A DNA stretch of 6,242 bases from Pseudomonadota bacterium. GTDB lineage: Bacteria; Pseudomonadota; Alphaproteobacteria; Sphingomonadales; Sphingomonadaceae. The DNA is taken from NCBI GenBank assembly GCA_023424275.1, contig JAFAED010000517.1, forward strand, positions 1-6,242, given 5' to 3'. The notes below the pieces were generated by a model that was not told the DNA's origin, did not search any database, and saw only the letters and a program-made list of their open reading frames with translations. The translations under genes and the position numbers were made by a program. Positions 1 through 6,242 of this stretch are shown piece by piece (within the stretch, counting starts at the first letter, position 1; each line of letters begins with the position of its first letter).

Positions 1-7
1 GGCGCGT

Positions 8-2335
8 TCAGAGCCGGCTCGACAGGCTGATTCCGTAGGTCGCGGGCTGGCCGACAAAGCGGGACACCGCATTCGCATTCGCGAACATATTGGTCCAATA
101 ATATTCATTGGTCACATTCCGGCCCCACAGCCAGATGCGATAACGCCCCTGATCGGCGCCGCCGAATGCGATTCCTGCGCGCAGGTCGAGAAGCTTGTAG
201 GGCGCAATGCGGAGCGCCTCGCGTTCGCCGACGCCGGCGTAAGTCCCGCTCCGATAGGTGAGCGAACTTCCGACGAAGGCACGCACCCCTCGCGCGACCG
301 GAATGTCATAATCGACGTTGGTAACGGACTGCCAGGCCGGCGCGAAGGGGAAGCTTGTGCCGGCTTGATCGGCGAAATTGGTGAGGCCATCGAACCCGAC
401 GAAGCGGTCGATCCGCGTATGCGCATAGGTCACCGCGGCATCAACGGTCAGACCCGGCAACGGCCTTGCGACGATCTGGACTTCGGCGCCGACGACGTGC
501 GATTTCGGGATCGAGGCCAACGCCTCCAAGGGACCGAAAGGCGGATCGAGGCGAGCACTGCGAAGCTGCTTGTCGCGATAATCATAATAGAAGGCGGACG
601 CCGACAGCTGGACACGCCGGTCGAGAAAGGATGCCTTCAGACCGGCTTCATAGGCGAGAACCGACTCCTGTCCTATCGGCGTATATTGATTGACGGTGGA
701 GACCGCCGCGACCGGGGATGTTCCGGCCTTGTAGCCGCGGCTGGCGTTGGCATAGACCAGCAAGCCGTTCCTCGGCGTCCAGTTCAGCCCGACGCGCCAT
801 GACAGGCTGTTTTGGTTGAGGACATTATGCACATTGTCGACGGGCTGAAGGTCCTGCGCCGGATCGAGAACATAACAGTCTCCCGGACGTGTGAGGGGTT
901 CGCGATTTCCTCTGAACAGGTTCCAGAAGCGGGCAAAATGGTCTGTCACCGCGAGCGCGCAGCTGTCGAAGCGCCGCCGGTCGATGTTGTAGCGCAGCGC
1001 GCCCTCCACCATGAGGGTGTCCGAAACCGAATATTCGACGCGGCCGAATGCCGCATAGGTGCGAACGCGAGTCCGGTTCCGGAGCTGGTTCGCATCGACA
1101 TAGGCCAGCGGGTCGATCGGCTCGAAAAGATGCGACGCATCGACGTCGCGAAATATCTGGCGCGGTTTGTCGCTGATCCTGTCGTCGGCAAAATTGACAC
1201 CGGCAATCCAGTTGAGCCCTCCCTTGCTTCCCGAGAGCCGGAATTCCTGAAAGAAGGAAGAGATGCGCCCGTCGTCGTTGATCACCTCGTTGAGGCTGAA
1301 CGGAGTTCCGTTGGGGTCCTGCGCATAAGCGAGATCGAGATCCGCGTAGGAGGTGAGCGATGTCAGGGTGGTGGCATCGGAAATCCTGACATCTGTGCGC
1401 CACCGGAGGTGAACGAGAGTGGTGTCGCTCGCGTAGGAAATCCGCTCGCCGGTATCCGCCCTGAACACGCTCCAATCCGCCGAGCGCGGCGTCTCGATAA
1501 CGGGGAAGGTCAGCAAACCCGGCACGGCGAGCGCGGGGCGGGGGGGCACGGCGGCCACGAACTGACCTGCGGGCCGTTCCGACCCGTCGTGCGTCACGGT
1601 CAGGGACAGGCGGGTCGAGAGCCGGTCATTCGGCGTCCAGTCGAAGGTCGCACGTGCCTGAAACTCATCGATCCGCCCCAGCCGGTCGCCCGGGCGGGTA
1701 ATGCTCTTCTGCCAGCCGTCGCCCCGGCGGCCCTGCACCGCTAGTCGCGCCGTGAGCCCTTCCGCGATCGGTCCTGACAGGAATCCGCCGATTTGCAGCC
1801 TGTCGAAGCGGGCAAAACTGACGTCGGCGCCTGCTTCCAGGCTGTTCGACGGGCCGGCCGCGATGTAATTAATGGCGCCGCCGGTGGCATTTTGTCCGAA
1901 CAATGTGCCTTGCGGCCCCTTGAGAACCTCGACTCGCTCAAGATCGAAGGCGGCGAGCTTCGTCATTGCGGGATAAGGCAGCGGTGCCTCATCGACATAA
2001 ACTGTCACCGCGGGCGGCGTCGACAAGTCGCTGTTGAAAAAGCCTACGCCCCGCAGGGTGAAGGATGTGGACGCGAAATTGCTTTCCTGAAGTGTCAGGC
2101 CGGGAACCAGACGGGGCAGGTCGGCCACGGCATCGATCCCGCGAAGCTGCAGGGTGTCGGCGCTCGCGACGGTGATCGGCATGCTGACGCTGGAATCGCT
2201 CTGCTCGCGCTTCAAGGCGGTGACGACGATTTCATCGATCTGCCCGCGAGGGGCATCCTGCGCTCGGGCGGGCAAAGCGGCCACGACGGCTGCGACCATC
2301 GCGCCGCCGATTGATCGAATCGCCAGACTGCGCAT
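8..2335 (-). CDS. TonB-dependent outer-membrane receptor, complete, 775 aa
   Basis: This is an outer-membrane beta-barrel that imports a ligand with energy supplied by TonB-ExbBD. The ATG at 2335 is chosen because it has a good Shine-Dalgarno site and begins a clear signal peptide: MRS, a hydrophobic core, and a likely cleavage after Ala-Arg-Ala at residue 25. The longer reading frame, up to 2488, would overlap the kinase upstream and bury the signal peptide. Next come a TonB box (DEIVVTA, residues 34-40), the plug (about 45-158, with LKGPQGTLFGQNATGGAINY at 138-157), and the barrel to residue 775. The end carries the family's GRNVTNEYY motif (738-746). There is no STN domain between signal peptide and TonB box, so FecA-type signalling to an anti-sigma factor is not expected. 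The mature protein has only two cysteines (459 and 487), both in one predicted extracellular loop. The last residue is Leu instead of the usual Phe or Trp. The length is normal for the family. The substrate cannot be told from sequence; siderophore or carbon-source uptake are both possible. Confidence 0.95.
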   Translation of the reverse strand: MRSLAIRSIGGAMVAAVVAALPARAQDAPRGQIDEIVVTALKREQSDSSVSMPITVASADTLQLRGIDAVADLPRLVPGLTLQESNFASTSFTLRGVGFFNSDLSTPPAVTVYVDEAPLPYPAMTKLAAFDLERVEVLKGPQGTLFGQNATGGAINYIAAGPSNSLEAGADVSFARFDRLQIGGFLSGPIAEGLTARLAVQGRRGDGWQKSITRPGDRLGRIDEFQARATFDWTPNDRLSTRLSLTVTHDGSERPAGQFVAAVPPRPALAVPGLLTFPVIETPRSADWSVFRADTGERISYASDTTLVHLRWRTDVRISDATTLTSLTSYADLDLAYAQDPNGTPFSLNEVINDDGRISSFFQEFRLSGSKGGLNWIAGVNFADDRISDKPRQIFRDVDASHLFEPIDPLAYVDANQLRNRTRVRTYAAFGRVEYSVSDTLMVEGALRYNIDRRRFDSCALAVTDHFARFWNLFRGNREPLTRPGDCYVLDPAQDLQPVDNVHNVLNQNSLSWRVGLNWTPRNGLLVYANASRGYKAGTSPVAAVSTVNQYTPIGQESVLAYEAGLKASFLDRRVQLSASAFYYDYRDKQLRSARLDPPFGPLEALASIPKSHVVGAEVQIVARPLPGLTVDAAVTYAHTRIDRFVGFDGLTNFADQAGTSFPFAPAWQSVTNVDYDIPVARGVRAFVGSSLTYRSGTYAGVGEREALRIAPYKLLDLRAGIAFGGADQGRYRIWLWGRNVTNEYYWTNMFANANAVSRFVGQPATYGISLSSRL

Positions 2336-2342
2336 CGTTGAA

Positions 2343-2348
2343 CTCCCC
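2343..2348 (-). promoter_or_regulatory. Ribosome binding site of the TonB-dependent receptor
   Basis: The coding strand reads GGGGAG here, 7 nt before the ATG at 2335. This purine-rich match to the anti-Shine-Dalgarno sequence, with near-ideal spacing, supports the start at 2335 over in-frame starts further upstream. Confidence 0.75.
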
Positions 2349-2365
2349 GTGGTCGGCGAGGGATC

Positions 2366-2395
2366 GCGCACTTGGGGCCGCGGCGCCAATTGCAC
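2366..2395. repeat. 30-bp imperfect inverted repeat upstream of the receptor
   Basis: The dyad is centred between 2380 and 2381. The inner 18 bp (2372-2389, plus strand TTGGGGCCG then CGGCGCCAA) pair at 8 of 9 positions. The full 15-bp arms pair at 12 of 15. It lies in the 79-bp gap between the four-PAS kinase and the receptor, 31-60 bp upstream of the receptor start. No T-run follows it in the direction of transcription, so it does not look like a classical intrinsic terminator. It could be a dimeric regulator's operator, or an RNA hairpin in the leader. The high GC of the core raises the chance of a coincidental palindrome. Confidence 0.45.
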
Positions 2396-2414
2396 TATGG
2401 TATCGGTCCGCTTT

Positions 2415-4721
2415 TCAGCCCGACGGTAGCGAGAAGCAGAAAGTGGCTCCGCCGTCGACATTCGATCGGGCCCACAGGCGCCCACCATGGCTTTCGATGA
2501 TCGAGCGACAGACCGAAAGTCCTATTCCCATTCCGCTGGTCTTGGTTGTGAAAAAGGGCTGAAACAATTGCTCGGTGTCGTCAACGTCGATGCCGGCTCC
2601 CACATCGTCCACGCCAAGGGTGATGCCGCCGTCGGGGTCGCGCGACGTGCGAAGCGTGATGACACGCTCCCGGTCCCTGACTGCCGACATCGCATCGGCG
2701 GCATTGGTCAGCATGTTCAATATGACCTGCTGCAGTTGGACCCGGTCCGCCGCTATCGATGGGAGGTCGGCGGCAAAATCCGTCCGGACGGTAATGCCAT
2801 TGCGGCGCAGGTCGGCCGCTGCCAGCGCGACGACCTCGGCAGCCGCGTCGTTGATATCGACGTCGTCGGTGCGCTCGCTCTGCTTCGAATAGAGCTTCCG
2901 CAGGCGCTGCACGATATCGGCGGCCCGGTTGCCGTCCCTGATCGTGCGCTTCGCTGTCTCGACGGCACCTTCTATTTTCGGTGGATCGGATGCTAGCAAT
3001 CGCAGGCACGCGCTCGCGTTCGTAATGATGCCGGAGAGGGGCTGGTTGATCTCGTGCGCGATCGAGGCGGTTAGAGCGTTGAAGCTCATGACGCGCGTGA
3101 CATGGGCAAGCTCGGAGCGAACCTTGTGAAGGCTGTCCTCGGCGAGTTTGCGCTGCGTGATATCCTGAACGGCGCCGAGGCATTCGAGACGGCCATCGGG
3201 CTGCCGGAAGACCCGCCCCAATACGCGCATATGCTTGATACGGCCATCGGGAAGCCGCATCCGGATATCATATTCGGGATTGTCGAATCCCGCCCGTATC
3301 ATGGCGATATTTTCGGCGAGAAGGGGGAGGTCGTCGGAATGGACCCGCTCTGCGATGCGGTCGAGCGTCACTCTGATTTCGGGCCCGAATTCGAACAGGC
3401 GGCGAAGCTCCGCCGAGAATATGAACTCGTCGGTGTCGAGCTGCCAGGCAAAGCTGCCTGTCGAGCTGATGCGCTGACCTTCGGCAAGAAACGTCTCGCT
3501 TCGCTGAAGCGCGGCTTCGGCCTGCTTGCGGTCTTCGATGTCGGAATTGACGCCATACCATTTGACGACCCCTCCAGTCTCATCGCGGAGCGGCTCGACC
3601 CGAAAGAGGAACCAGCGATAGCTTCCGTCGTGACGCCTTATTCGCGCTTCGGCCGATCCGCCCTCCGCTTTCGAGCGGAAGTCGGACCAAGCCTCATTCA
3701 GCGCGCGCAGGTCTTCGGGATGGACGAATTCCGTCCATCCCCACCCCTCCAGTTCGTCAAGTCCACGCCCCACGAAGTCGAGATAGAGCTGGTTGAGAAA
3801 ATCGGCGCTGCCGTCGGGGCGAGCGGACCATGCGAGCACGGGAATGGTGTCGATCGTTTGGCGGAGGCTCTTCTCGCTCGCCTCGAGTTGCTGTTCGGCC
3901 CGTTTCCGGCCGTCGACGTCGATGAGCAGGCTGTACCATCGAATGAGACGGCCGTTCTCGTCCTTGTGGGGTCGGCCCAGCACCTGGAACCAGCGATAAA
4001 CCCCGTCCGAACATCGCGCTCGCGCTTCATATTCATAGGGGTCACCATTGACCATGCCGTCCCGAAAGGCGGCAACGGCCTTGGGAATATCGTCGGGATG
4101 AGCAGGGCCCTTGCTGGCCCACGCTTCGGCCGATTCCCGGTCGATGTCCAGATAGTCATAAAATCGCTGATTGGCCCCTTCGAAGCGGCCGTCGGGAGAA
4201 AATGTGCAGACCAGCCCCGGCAGGCTGTCGAGCGTGAGTTTCAGGTCGATTTCGCTCGCTCGAAGATCCTCCTCCGCGCGCTTGCGGTCGTCGATATCCG
4301 TCAGCAATCCGTACCAGCGCACGATCCTGTCATCGGCATCGCGAAGCGGATGACCGCGAATCTGAAACCACCGAAAACTCCCGTCGAAGCGGCGGAAGCG
4401 GGTCTCGAAATCATATGGCTCGCCCGTTTTGAGCGACGCGGTGAAGCAATCGATACAGCGCTGCAGATCGTCCGGATGGGTCATGCCGTTCGTCGCCCAG
4501 CGGCCGATCTCCTCGAGCGGTTCGCGAAAATAGTCGAGAAGCTGCTGATTGCCGCTGACGAGTTCGCCTTCGGGAGAGAAGACGCAGATCAGGCCGGCAA
4601 TGCTCTGCACGATCAGGCGCAGCTCGCGTTCGCTGTCGAGAAGCGCCGGTTCCGGACGATTGAAGCGGTCGCCGGCCTCAACGGCAGGATGCGCGGTCCT
4701 GGCATTGCTGTCCACGTCCAT
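2415..4721 (-). CDS. Soluble four-PAS sensor histidine kinase, 768 aa
   Basis: This kinase should autophosphorylate on His and pass the phosphate to a response regulator that is not in the window. No signal peptide or membrane segment is seen, so it is probably cytoplasmic. The ATG at 4721 has AGGA 8 nt upstream; an in-frame TTG at 4760 has no ribosome site and is disfavoured. Counting from the ATG, four PAS_3-type domains cover about 32-147, 158-273, 284-399 and 410-525. They carry HPDD, HPDD, HPED and HSDD motifs and are joined by short helical linkers. The H-box SIAHEINQPL has the phospho-acceptor His556. The ATPase part has N-box NMLTNAADA (Asn669, Asn673), G1 DVGAG (706-710), F-box LFQPFFTTK (719-727) and G2 GMGIGLS (730-736). 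All catalytic boxes look intact. The HE(I/V)NQPL type places it with FixL/DctB-like HisKA kinases, not the HWE family. I see no FixL-type haem-PAS signature, so the ligand is unknown. There is no receiver domain. The downstream paralogy with the GAF-PAS kinase and the shared orientation suggest one regulatory unit. Confidence 0.93.
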   Translation of the reverse strand: MDVDSNARTAHPAVEAGDRFNRPEPALLDSERELRLIVQSIAGLICVFSPEGELVSGNQQLLDYFREPLEEIGRWATNGMTHPDDLQRCIDCFTASLKTGEPYDFETRFRRFDGSFRWFQIRGHPLRDADDRIVRWYGLLTDIDDRKRAEEDLRASEIDLKLTLDSLPGLVCTFSPDGRFEGANQRFYDYLDIDRESAEAWASKGPAHPDDIPKAVAAFRDGMVNGDPYEYEARARCSDGVYRWFQVLGRPHKDENGRLIRWYSLLIDVDGRKRAEQQLEASEKSLRQTIDTIPVLAWSARPDGSADFLNQLYLDFVGRGLDELEGWGWTEFVHPEDLRALNEAWSDFRSKAEGGSAEARIRRHDGSYRWFLFRVEPLRDETGGVVKWYGVNSDIEDRKQAEAALQRSETFLAEGQRISSTGSFAWQLDTDEFIFSAELRRLFEFGPEIRVTLDRIAERVHSDDLPLLAENIAMIRAGFDNPEYDIRMRLPDGRIKHMRVLGRVFRQPDGRLECLGAVQDITQRKLAEDSLHKVRSELAHVTRVMSFNALTASIAHEINQPLSGIITNASACLRLLASDPPKIEGAVETAKRTIRDGNRAADIVQRLRKLYSKQSERTDDVDINDAAAEVVALAAADLRRNGITVRTDFAADLPSIAADRVQLQQVILNMLTNAADAMSAVRDRERVITLRTSRDPDGGITLGVDDVGAGIDVDDTEQLFQPFFTTKTSGMGIGLSVCRSIIESHGGRLWARSNVDGGATFCFSLPSG
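3123..4634 (-). repeat. Four tandem PAS-plus-linker units with a 378-bp period
   Basis: Inside the four-PAS kinase, equivalent motifs recur at exactly 378 bp. The Lys codon of the RK(R/Q/L)AE motif lies at 4281-4283, 3903-3905, 3525-3527 and 3147-3149. The SE dipeptide that opens each linker recurs at 30, 156, 282 and 408 (counted from the ATG), again 126 residues apart. The first three units also share an RWF motif at 126-residue spacing; the fourth has HMRV there and is the most diverged. Units 1 and 2 match at 26 of 45 residues over the C-terminal half and linker, by hand alignment. This is protein-level repetition; the DNA has diverged. Confidence 0.9.
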
Positions 4722-4729
4722 GAAAATCG

Positions 4730-4733
4730 TCCT
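4730..4733 (-). promoter_or_regulatory. Ribosome binding site of the four-PAS kinase
   Basis: The coding strand reads AGGA 8 nt before the ATG at 4721. It is the only reasonable Shine-Dalgarno match near the candidate starts and decides for ATG 4721 over the in-frame TTG at 4760. Confidence 0.6.
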
Positions 4734-4779
4734 GCCCGCTCTCCGATCAGGATGGCTCAATCGGGCTGGAGGGTCTACC

Positions 4780-4793
4780 GATACTTTCGTATC
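4780..4793 (-). other. Small hairpin with a GAAA tetraloop in the inter-kinase gap
   Basis: In the direction of transcription the sequence reads GATAC-GAAA-GTATC, a perfect 5-bp stem closed by a GNRA-type loop. Two further pairs can form beyond one A-G mismatch. It sits in the 129-bp gap between the two kinase genes, 58-71 bp before the ATG of the four-PAS kinase. There is no T-run after it, so it is not a standard terminator. It may be a leader RNA element or a chance hairpin. The rest of this gap (4722-4850) shows no gene and no convincing -35/-10 pair. Confidence 0.3.
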
Positions 4794-4850
4794 TGTGCGC
4801 TACCTTGCGCCGGAGCGCGCTGCCGATCATTTGGTGTTGGTGCACCCTGC

Positions 4851-6242
4851 TCAGGTTCCGCCGATGGCTGAGAGGGAAAAGGCGAAGGTCGCGCCGGCAT
4901 TCGGATTGGGTTCGAACCAGATACGGCCGCCATGGCGTTCGATGATGGATTTGCTGACCGAAAGGCCGATGCCCATCCCGTCCGGCTTGGTCGTATAAAA
5001 TGCGTCGAAAATCCGTCCCGGCTCGTCGGCGAGAATGCCGGTTCCGGCGTCCTTTACCGAAATCCGCACGGCACCGGCGGCGGTGAGATCGCTGGAGACC
5101 AAAATCACGCCCGAGCGGCTATCCGGGCTCGCGCTGGCGTCCGCTGCGTTCAGTATGAGATTGAGAACGACTTGCTGCAATTGCACACGGTCGCCGGCGA
5201 CGGCGGGCAGTTTTGCGCATCGGTCGAATTCGAGGGAGATGCGCCGCCGCTGTAAATCGTGCGAACAGATGGCAATGACCTCGCTCACGGCCTCGTTGAG
5301 ATCGAGCGGTTCGGTCACAAATTCACGCTTCGTGAACAGACCGCGCAGTCGCCCGATCACTTCGGATGCCCGGTTGCCGTCGCGAAGGCTTCTCTGGGCG
5401 GTCCTGATCGCGCCCTCGAGGTTGGGCGGTTCGCTCGACAGCATCCGCATACAAGCATTCGCGTTGTTGACGATGCCGGCAAGCGGCTGGTTGACTTCAT
5501 GGGCGATTGACGCGGCAAGTTCGCCGAGGCTCATCGCCCTTGCCAGATGTGCGAGTTCGGTTCGCAAGGCGGCCAGCTCGTCCTCGGTCTGCACGCTCTG
5601 CGTGATATCCTGTATCGATCCCATCACGATCGGCCGGTCCGCGTTACCCGACTGGAAATGGGCGACGGCGTGGACATGACGGATGTTTCCCGCAGGCGTA
5701 GTGAAGCGAAAGACCACATCGAAGCCGGACTGGTCGGCCATGGCGCGTTTGAAGGCGGTATCGAATGCCGCAACATCGTCGGGATGAACATGCTCGCGAA
5801 ACTCGCGCAGGGTGGGGGGGCGGCATTCGAGAATCCGGTACAATTCATCGGACTGAATATGGACGTCGGCCAGTACGTCGGTTCTGAAACTGCCCGTTCT
5901 GGTCAGTCTCTGCGCCTGGCTGAGATGCTCGTGGGCCTCGTTGAGCCCGCGTTGCCGCGCCGCCAGCTCCTCTTCCGTCCGTGCTCTTGTAACCGCGATA
6001 CTCGCGATATGCACGGCTCGGCTCACGGTGTCGCGGTGGCGGGCGAGCGGCTTGGCCGGCCCGTTCCGATAGACGAACAAGGTCCCGAGAAAGGCGCCGC
6101 TCCGCGTAAAGATCGGAACCTGCCACACCGAGTTCAGATGATGCTTCGACAGATGTTTGCGACATTTGGCGTTGAGCCAGCGGCGGTCGCCGACGATATC
6201 GTCGGCGATCATCTCTACCTTCGGATTGCCATAGGCATCGAC
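4851..6242 (-). CDS. GAF-PAS sensor histidine kinase, 5' end outside window (463 aa visible)
   Basis: The frame stays open to the right edge: ten codons upstream of the first visible Met (6212) read VDAYGNPKVE without a stop and continue a domain, so the true start lies beyond 6242. Counting from the edge, residues 1 to about 88 are the C-terminal part of a GAF domain (W40-QVPI, then GAFLGTLFVY). A helical linker follows, then one PAS_3-type domain (about 110-215, with HPDD at 153-156 and DITQ at 212-215). The H-box SIAHEVNQPL has the phospho-acceptor His248. The ATPase part has N-box NLILNAADA (361-369), G1 DAGTG (398-402), F-box IFDAFYTTK (411-419) and G2 GMGIGLS (422-428). All catalytic boxes look intact. 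No membrane segment is visible in this part, and no receiver domain is fused. Its PAS-DHp-catalytic core is a paralogue of the neighbouring four-PAS kinase (46 of 78 identical around the H-box by hand). The GAF ligand is unknown; nothing marks it as a phytochrome. Further N-terminal domains may exist outside the window. Confidence 0.92.
   Translation of the reverse strand, partial: VDAYGNPKVEMIADDIVGDRRWLNAKCRKHLSKHHLNSVWQVPIFTRSGAFLGTLFVYRNGPAKPLARHRDTVSRAVHIASIAVTRARTEEELAARQRGLNEAHEHLSQAQRLTRTGSFRTDVLADVHIQSDELYRILECRPPTLREFREHVHPDDVAAFDTAFKRAMADQSGFDVVFRFTTPAGNIRHVHAVAHFQSGNADRPIVMGSIQDITQSVQTEDELAALRTELAHLARAMSLGELAASIAHEVNQPLAGIVNNANACMRMLSSEPPNLEGAIRTAQRSLRDGNRASEVIGRLRGLFTKREFVTEPLDLNEAVSEVIAICSHDLQRRRISLEFDRCAKLPAVAGDRVQLQQVVLNLILNAADASASPDSRSGVILVSSDLTAAGAVRISVKDAGTGILADEPGRIFDAFYTTKPDGMGIGLSVSKSIIERHGGRIWFEPNPNAGATFAFSLSAIGGT

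Noticed and set aside
812..1744. A 310-codon plus-strand open frame opposite the receptor
   Set aside because: It lies wholly antisense to the receptor barrel. The translation resembles no family, and the receptor motifs on the other strand are unambiguous.
2390..2414. Possible -10 element (TACCAT) for a promoter of the receptor
   Set aside because: No acceptable -35 hexamer is found at 16-18 bp upstream, so the call would rest on one weak hexamer.
2336..2488. N-terminal extension of the receptor to an upstream ATG at 2488
   Set aside because: It would overlap the kinase 3' end by about 74 bp, place 51 polar residues before a typical signal peptide, and ignore the good ribosome site before 2335.
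2415..4721. FixL-type haem oxygen sensor as identity of the four-PAS kinase
   Set aside because: The kinase core is of the FixL/DctB kind, but the PAS domains are PAS_3-like with HPDD motifs and I see no FixL haem-pocket signature.
4722..4760. TTG start of the four-PAS kinase at 4760
   Set aside because: There is no Shine-Dalgarno match before it, while ATG 4721 has AGGA at 8 nt. The 13 extra residues add no domain.
4739..4827. Three copies of an ATCGG-(N)AG-like word in the inter-kinase gap (4820-4827, 4775-4782, 4739-4747)
   Set aside because: The shared word is too short, the spacings (45 and 35 bp) are not regular, and the third copy needs an insertion.
4839..4846. 8-bp palindrome GGTGCACC just after the GAF-PAS kinase stop
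   Set aside because: It is short, has no loop for a hairpin and no T-run, so neither terminator nor operator can be supported.
3102..4871. A 589-codon open frame on the plus strand, opposite the four-PAS kinase
   Set aside because: It is antisense to a gene with complete kinase motifs. Its translation shows no recognisable domain, and long antisense frames are expected in GC-rich DNA with biased codon use.

Overview
The window is GC-rich chromosomal-type DNA, most likely from an alphaproteobacterium and plausibly a sphingomonad. The basis is protein style only: a TonB-dependent receptor with an 'Ala-Gln-Asp' signal-peptide junction followed by a DEIVVTA TonB box, and PAS_3-type histidine kinases whose H-box reads HE(I/V)NQPL. 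No genus is claimed.

All real genes lie on the minus strand, so transcription runs from high to low coordinates. First comes a soluble GAF-PAS histidine kinase (4851 to the right edge; its 5' end lies outside the window). After a 129-bp gap follows a soluble histidine kinase with four tandem PAS domains (2415-4721). After a 79-bp gap comes a complete TonB-dependent outer-membrane receptor (8-2335). The left edge falls just past the receptor stop codon. No tRNA, rRNA, CRISPR array, insertion sequence, transposase or response regulator is visible, and no stretch above 300 bp lacks a gene.

The two kinases are paralogues. Their PAS-DHp-catalytic cores align without gaps through the H-box region (46 of 78 identical by hand). 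Their N-terminal sensory parts differ: GAF in one, three extra PAS domains in the other. The four PAS units of the second kinase sit at an exact 126-residue (378-bp) spacing. A plausible reading, and only an inference, is that the kinases sense intracellular signals and their unseen response regulator controls, among other things, the neighbouring receptor. A 30-bp imperfect inverted repeat just upstream of the receptor is a candidate operator or RNA structure. The shared orientation allows read-through, but I found neither a convincing intrinsic terminator nor a convincing promoter in either gap.
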